This document shows, piece by piece, positions 59,500-64,000 of a stretch of DNA of 64,000 nt. The stretch spans positions 27,928,627-27,992,626 of the forward strand of contig CM067070.1 in the NCBI GenBank assembly GCA_033980235.1, written 5' to 3'. Both the position numbers and the translations under genes were made by a program. Position 1 is the first letter of the stretch. Each line of letters starts with the position of its first letter. The notes beneath the pieces were generated by a model. That model had not been told where the DNA came from. It did not search any database and saw only the letters and a list, made by a program, of their open reading frames with translations. Source of the stretch: Diadema setosum. Its lineage: Eukaryota; Echinodermata; Echinoidea; Diadematoida; Diadematidae.

Positions 59500-60975
59500 T
59501 ATGCATGAATGAATGAATGAATGATTTATTACCAAATTTTCATTATCAGAAATGATTTATGTAATCATTGAGAATACAATAATAATAATAATACAATTAA
59601 CAGGAATACAAGACATGAAAGTATAGAATCAAACTTATCAACAATATGAATATGAAAGTACAAACATAGGCCTATTTACAAATTTGGTAAAAGGGTCCAA
59701 CAAATAGCAACGCTAGTGGACGTTGGCCCTTGAATACATTCCAAGTAGGTATCTATATTCCTTAAATACATCCAATAATTTTAGTTCATACAATAAAGGT
59801 GCTGAGTGATGCCTGAAAGTTTGGAATGTTATCACTCTCGACATTCTCATTTGTAGAAATAGAATATGATTTAAGAAAGTTTTGTTTGTTCCGCGCCAGA
59901 CCTCAAATCCGTAGGTTATGTGAGGTAGAATAAAAGCATTGTATAAAAGTAGCAGTAATTGTTAAAGAGACTAAGTGTCGTATTCTGTACAAAAGTCCTA
60001 TCTTTTTGCTTAAAACAGTGTATACATTATTGATGTGTTTCTTCCAATTTACGTTTTCATCAATACAGATTCCGAGAAAAGATATTGAATCACCTGACTC
60101 TAAAACGGATTCGTTAATTGACATTTGACGAAATATTTCAATTTTTCTACGCCTGCTTTTGAAAATCATATACTTTATATATTAATTGTTAGTTTGTTTG
60201 AATTACACCATACAATCACATCTTCTATATTCTTACTAACATCTGCTAAGTATATTGTGCTCATTTGTATTGAAAGTATGAACAAGATTAGAATCATCGG
60301 CAAATAATCTAGAATTAAGATATGACGTCGAATTGGGCAAATCATAAATATAGATGAGAAAAAGTGTTGGACCCAAAACAGATCCTTTAGGAACACTACA
60401 CGAGATCAATTCATTTGAAGATTTGCAGTCATTATAACATACAAATTGTTGCCTGTCTTTTAAATAATTCCTAAACCATTGTAAAGCTAAACCTCGGATT
60501 CCGCAATGTTCAAGCTTTTTAAGAAGAATTGTATGATTTATCGTATCAAAACCTTTTGCAAAATCAATGAAAACTCCAATGGTTGACCGCCCGTCATCAG
60601 TACTATTTGTAATTTGATTAATTAGATTTATAAGTGAAAGTTTGGTACTGTATCCATGCCTGAATCCATATTGATGTGTTTATAAAATTTCATATTTTCC
60701 AAAAAATCTGCAACACGTTTATTGATTAACTTTTCAAATAATATACTTATCATCGGTAAAATCGAAATTGGTCTATAATTACCTGGATTACTTTTATCTC
60801 CTTTCTTAAAATTGGCACTACACTAGCTATTTTGAGCTTATTCGGAAAAATACCTATCGAAAATGATAAATTTAGAATAAATGCTAAAGGTTCACTGACG
60901 AATTCCTTTGCATCCTCTAACATTCTAGCAGGTATGTCATCATGCCCGCTTGCTTCAGACTGATCTGAATTATTA
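59500..60975 (-). mobile_element. Non-LTR retrotransposon relic (jockey/CR1 type)
   Basis: Minus-strand element; its 3' end is (GAAT)n at 59505-59524 plus CAATAATAATAATAAT. The 5' end lies near 60975, inside the reverse transcriptase. It abuts an opposite-facing fragment at 61000. Confidence 0.75.
59790..60970 (-). pseudogene. Reverse transcriptase relic with frameshifts
   Basis: Reading across frames on the minus strand in order: HDDIPARMLEDAKEFV, PLAFILNLSFSIGIFPNKLK, FRFYR (for YRPIS), SILFEKLINKRVADFLEN, IDFAKGFDTINHTILLKKLE, HCGIRGLALQWFRNYLKDRQ, VPKGSVLGPTLFLIYIYDLP, LFADDSNLV (the catalytic FADD box), NKLTIN, and ISFLGICIDENVNWKKHINN with its following segment. The order is that of the RT_nLTR domain. 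Several frameshifts separate these blocks, so it is inactive. Confidence 0.85.
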
Positions 60976-60984
60976 GTGCTTAAC

Positions 60985-61245
60985 TCTCAATAAGACACTC
61001 ATAATTTGCGTACCTTCAAGGACACTTTTCTCTTACAAATTCTAACGCGTAAAACAAAAGTAACATTGGAAGACAGAGCATTTGCCTGTGCAGCTCCAGG
61101 TCCCAAGCTCTGGAATGACCTACCATTAGAAGTCAGGAAATCCCCAACTGTAGCAGTCTTTAAATCACATCTCAAAACACATTTTTTTCATCTAAATGTT
61201 CATTATCATCAAGCCCATCAGGAGCTTTTGCAGCTGCGTTGCTAG
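60985..61245 (+). pseudogene. Non-LTR reverse transcriptase C-terminal scrap, plus strand
   Basis: VTLEDRAFACAAPGPKLWND then LPLEVRKSPTVAVFKSHLKT HFF. The DRAFACAAPKLWN..LP...R.....FK..LKT pattern is the usual C terminus of CR1/L2-like proteins, from a different lineage than the relic on its left. Only about 80 codons remain. Confidence 0.75.
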
Positions 61246-61425
61246 GCCATTCCCTACGTTTACTGGAACCTGGTGATCTGTGTGTTAAGTCTATGGGGAT
61301 ATCAGAATTCAGCATGGAACGGGTTAATTGCTGCACGCCGCTCGGCATTATGGGAGAAATGCTGGGCACCACAGAGAAAAATGAGCCTTATGATGGCGCT
61401 AGACATGTTTCTTTCCAGTGCAGAC

Positions 61426-61671
61426 CCACTTTAAAACATCCGAGTCAGAACTGACCCAGAACTGGGTCCGTTGGGGTAACACACCGTTCCGGGTCAGGAA
61501 TGACAAGGAATGGGGTCAGATATGACCCATTCAGAGTCATGAATTGGGTTAGGGTGACCCCATTCGGGGTCTTCATTACCAAATTCCAAGTCACTCTTTA
61601 CCTTGAACGGTGTGTGACCCCAACGGACCCAGTTCCGGGTCAGTTCTGACTCGGATTTTTTTTTAGAGTGT
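61426..61671. mobile_element. Palindromic MITE with GGGTCAGAACTGAC-type arms
   Basis: Left ACATCCGAGTCAGAACTGAC then CCAGAACTGGGTCCGTTGGG. Right GGACCCAGTTCCGGGTCAGT then TCTGACTCGGATTTTTTTTT AGAGTGT. Arms pair over 60 bases or more, and GGGTCA motifs continue to the centre. No coding region. Confidence 0.75.
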
Positions 61672-62031
61672 ACCACAAACTAATTATGCACTTTTCTACC
61701 GGTGTTGTAATTATGAGCAATTACCTCATAGTCTTGATAGAGTCAAAATCTCAGACGTGGAAGGCTAAAAAACAAAACATTTAGTATATCTTGAGCAGCA
61801 TCTTACAGACAGAATTGTGTAGTTTAAACTACAGGATTAATACAATGGAAGAACCATTCACGTGTTATACAAGTACTAGATGTCTTTACTATCCAATATA
61901 CTTATATCAGCAATGATAATAATCAATGCAATGAATATCAAGTTCTTTTCCAGTGACTGTCATATATTATACAGTTTGTATAAATGCACCTTAAACTTCT
62001 TGTTGATATGTTTTGATATTTTCCTCCTTAA

Positions 62032-62413
62032 AGGGTGTGTACAGATCTGGTCGAGGTGAGGATTTAGCTTTTAACGTTTTGGGAGATATTCAGAAACCAC
62101 TTTATGAGATGTCAAAGAACATGCAGTTCCAAGGGGTATCAAAAATTTATTCGATGAAAATCGGTTTTGAAATGGCTGAGATATCTAAAAACAAGGTGAA
62201 ACAAAGAGATCCTAATAAAGTTGTGGCATGTCGCCTTTTATTATTAGCACTTTTTTGATATCTCAGCCATTTGAAAACCAATTTTCATCAAATAAACATT
62301 GAATCCTTCTTAAAATTACATGCTCTTTCATATTTCATAAGAGGCTTTTCATTATCTCACTTAGGAATGTTCAAAACATATATCCCCACCTCAACCAGTA
62401 CTGTACAGTCTCT
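62032..62413. mobile_element. TTAA-flanked inverted-repeat element
   Basis: TTAA (62028-62031) then AGGGTGTGTACAGATCTGGT CGAGGTGAGG. At the right, CCTCAACCAGTACTGTACAG TCTCT then TTAA (62414-62417). Inner inverted repeat GATGAAAATCGGTTTTGAAA TGGCTGAGATATC at 62153 against 62257. A third TTAA family member in this window; 382 bp, non-coding. Confidence 0.8.
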
Positions 62414-62763
62414 TTAAAGTCTACAGCTCTAGTATTAAATTCTATGCAATATCAAAACACACATTTGTAACAGAGTATTGTCTTTATACTTGAACAAAAA
62501 TAGATACTAGTTTGCTTATCAATATTTTCATTTCTTCCACTTTAATACAGATGTAAATAACCAGGTCTATATTGGACTTATAACTAACAGTCATTATTAT
62601 CATTCTTTAACTTCAACAAAATTCATGATCAGTGTCAGGTCATTGTATTTCTGAAATGGTACTGAGGGCTTTATGAGAACAATACGCAAAAAACAGTTTA
62701 CTTAATGTTTGTGTCAAATCAACATCTTTCACTTAATTTCAGATTCAAGAAAGATGTACTCAC

Positions 62764-62824
62764 AGTGCATATCGAAGAAATGAATCTTGAAAGCAGATAC
62801 CCCAAGTCCTAGAGCTGCAATTAT
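62764..62824 (-). CDS. LAPTM4/DUF4728-like membrane protein, first visible exon
   Basis: 61 bp. Acceptor TTTTGTCGGCAG before ATAATTGCAGCT, donor GTGAGT after ATGCACT. It encodes IIAALGLGVSAFKIHFFDMH plus one base that completes Ser with the exon at 51164. This is the end of the first membrane span and the start of the lumenal loop. The start codon lies further upstream, outside the window. Confidence 0.65.
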
Positions 62825-64000
62825 CTGCCGACAAAACAAACAAACAAACAAACAAACAAACAAACAAAGAAATACTTATCAAACCAAGCTATCAGTATTA
62901 AACGAAAATGATAAACTAGGGCAGAAAAATGAAGATCATTTAAACATTTGAATTTTACAGTAGGTTAAGCACCGCAAGTTCATCATGTCCTTTAATTTTC
63001 AAACAAAAATAGGAACATTACAATATCGACTGAACTAAGACTTGGAAAGTGAGAATTCAGAACTTAGGAAAGAAACTTCAGAATTGTATGAAAATAGTAG
63101 GCCATGGTTCATATGAAAATAGAAAACAACTTGAGTTTCAAAGATTTAGCTGAAGAATTACCAAACTATGTAAACACAATTTCGAAGATTTTTCACGCAC
63201 ACACACATCATCATCTTTTATCAGGAACAATATCAAATATGGCAAATTGAATGACGTTAGTTGATGTGTGTGTGTGTGTGTGTGTGTGTATGGGTGAAAA
63301 CGTTGAACGATGTACAATTGGGCAAATAAGGGGTCAAAATTAAAACATGTGACTCATTGATATAGATACATCTCAGTGAAATGTCATTATTGTCAGCTTT
63401 CTTGCAAACCCAATTATACTGGGATATCTCCAAGGGTGTTGTTTTTATTCAAGGTTAAATAGAACTGTGACATAATGGCGAACGTCTCTGACTATAATAA
63501 ACATCGTTTTAGTGAAAATTCAAATGAAGGGTGAAAAAACATTCAAATGAAGATAGTTTAATCTTGTTCATACTTTCGAAGACTGTGTTTTGGTCCTAAA
63601 ATATTGTTTACCTCCTATGAAGTTTACAAAAGCTAATACACATGGAAATGATGTCCTGTGATCCATATTTAAGAGTTTTGTGAGCAAACAACATTTTCCT
63701 TTATTAAACACATGTTAATCTTTTGTCAACAATTCAGAATGGTAATTTCAACTTGAATTATTTTTCATACTAACTGATTGTAACTACGAATCTCCAAATT
63801 GTAAGAGGAATTTCGATTTCTGCACCAAAAATCAAAAACAAGCCTGTTCTTGATATATTATTCAGATCTTACAACACCTTTTAATAACAGAAAACAAAAT
63901 TACATGAAAAATTTGCAATTTCAACTACTTTACCTAATTACTGATTTATATCAGAGACATTTGCTTTTCCATCAGGGACGTTTCGGCTGTAAATTATCAC
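62825..64000. other. Intron sequence to the window edge
   Basis: (CAAA)8 at 62835-62868 and (TG)n at 63264-63288. The missing N-terminal exon of the tetraspan gene was looked for here on the minus strand and not found. Confidence 0.5.

Larger units (their letters stand above)
32377..62824 (-). other. Gene span: LAPTM4/DUF4728-like tetraspan protein
   Basis: Six exons join without a frame break: 62764-62824 (phase 0 in, 1 out), 51049-51164 (1 in, 0 out), then 40075-40161, 36509-36571, 33333-33383 and 32377-32577, all phase 0. All donors are GTAAGT, GTGAGT or GTAAGG and all acceptors are AG. The product has three or four membrane spans, LLYGVKN before the third span, IYCVLCVRSYYKEL after the last, and a Pro-rich tail. 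This order is known from lysosomal LAPTM4 proteins (INCVWNCYKYI at the same place) and arthropod DUF4728 proteins. The start codon and N-terminal exon lie beyond 64000. Introns reach 11.6 kb and are full of transposons. Confidence 0.65.

Overview
This is a window of animal nuclear DNA. It is AT-rich and has long introns, many microsatellites, and nested inverted-repeat transposons. There are no operons and no prokaryotic signals. The gene families (a Golgi carbohydrate sulfotransferase and a LAPTM4/DUF4728-like four-helix membrane protein), Penelope-like and jockey/CR1-type retroelements, and several repeat styles suggest a marine invertebrate deuterostome (echinoderm, hemichordate or amphioxus). 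That placement is inference from the sequence's general character and has not been tested by search.

Two split genes can be supported, both on the minus strand. (1) A carbohydrate sulfotransferase of the HNK-1/chondroitin-4 class (Sulfotransfer_2) has its catalytic domain in one exon at 10725-11677. A small upstream exon (20197-20308) encodes a Golgi-type signal anchor in a compatible splice phase, and a likely non-coding first exon ends at 21525. The 5' region of this gene (about 20489-21870) is duplicated at about 1-5910. The second copy keeps a matching first exon with its own GTAAGT donor (ending at 5617), so a tandem paralogue probably continues off the left edge. (2) A LAPTM4/DUF4728-like tetraspan gene has six exons, at 62764-62824, 51049-51164, 40075-40161, 36509-36571, 33333-33383 and 32377-32577. 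All splice phases agree and the N-terminal exon lies beyond the right edge.

Most of the remainder is repeat. 0-6 kb: the duplicated 5' region, split by about 3.9 kb of TACCATT-type tandem arrays and a pogo-like MITE. 6-10 kb: a TTAA-flanked element and simple sequence. 12-20 kb: introns holding MITEs of the GAAGAG and GTGACC families. 22-25.7 kb: a diverged array with very long G tracts, itself invaded by two MITEs. 26-32 kb: intergenic simple repeats and palindromic elements. 32-63 kb: the introns of gene 2. These carry a 1.67-kb foldback element, a reverse-transcriptase-less Penelope-like element inserted into the end of a MITE, a foldback element with tRNA-Asp-like arms, an internally repeated 7-kb stretch, TTAA elements, a 3-kb element full of GCCGCCATTTTG motifs, and jockey/CR1-type fragments.

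No novel enzymatic system is evident. The most informative features are the nested insertions, which let target duplications and relative ages be read directly, and the tandem sulfotransferase duplication. All identifications come from reading motifs; no search was run.
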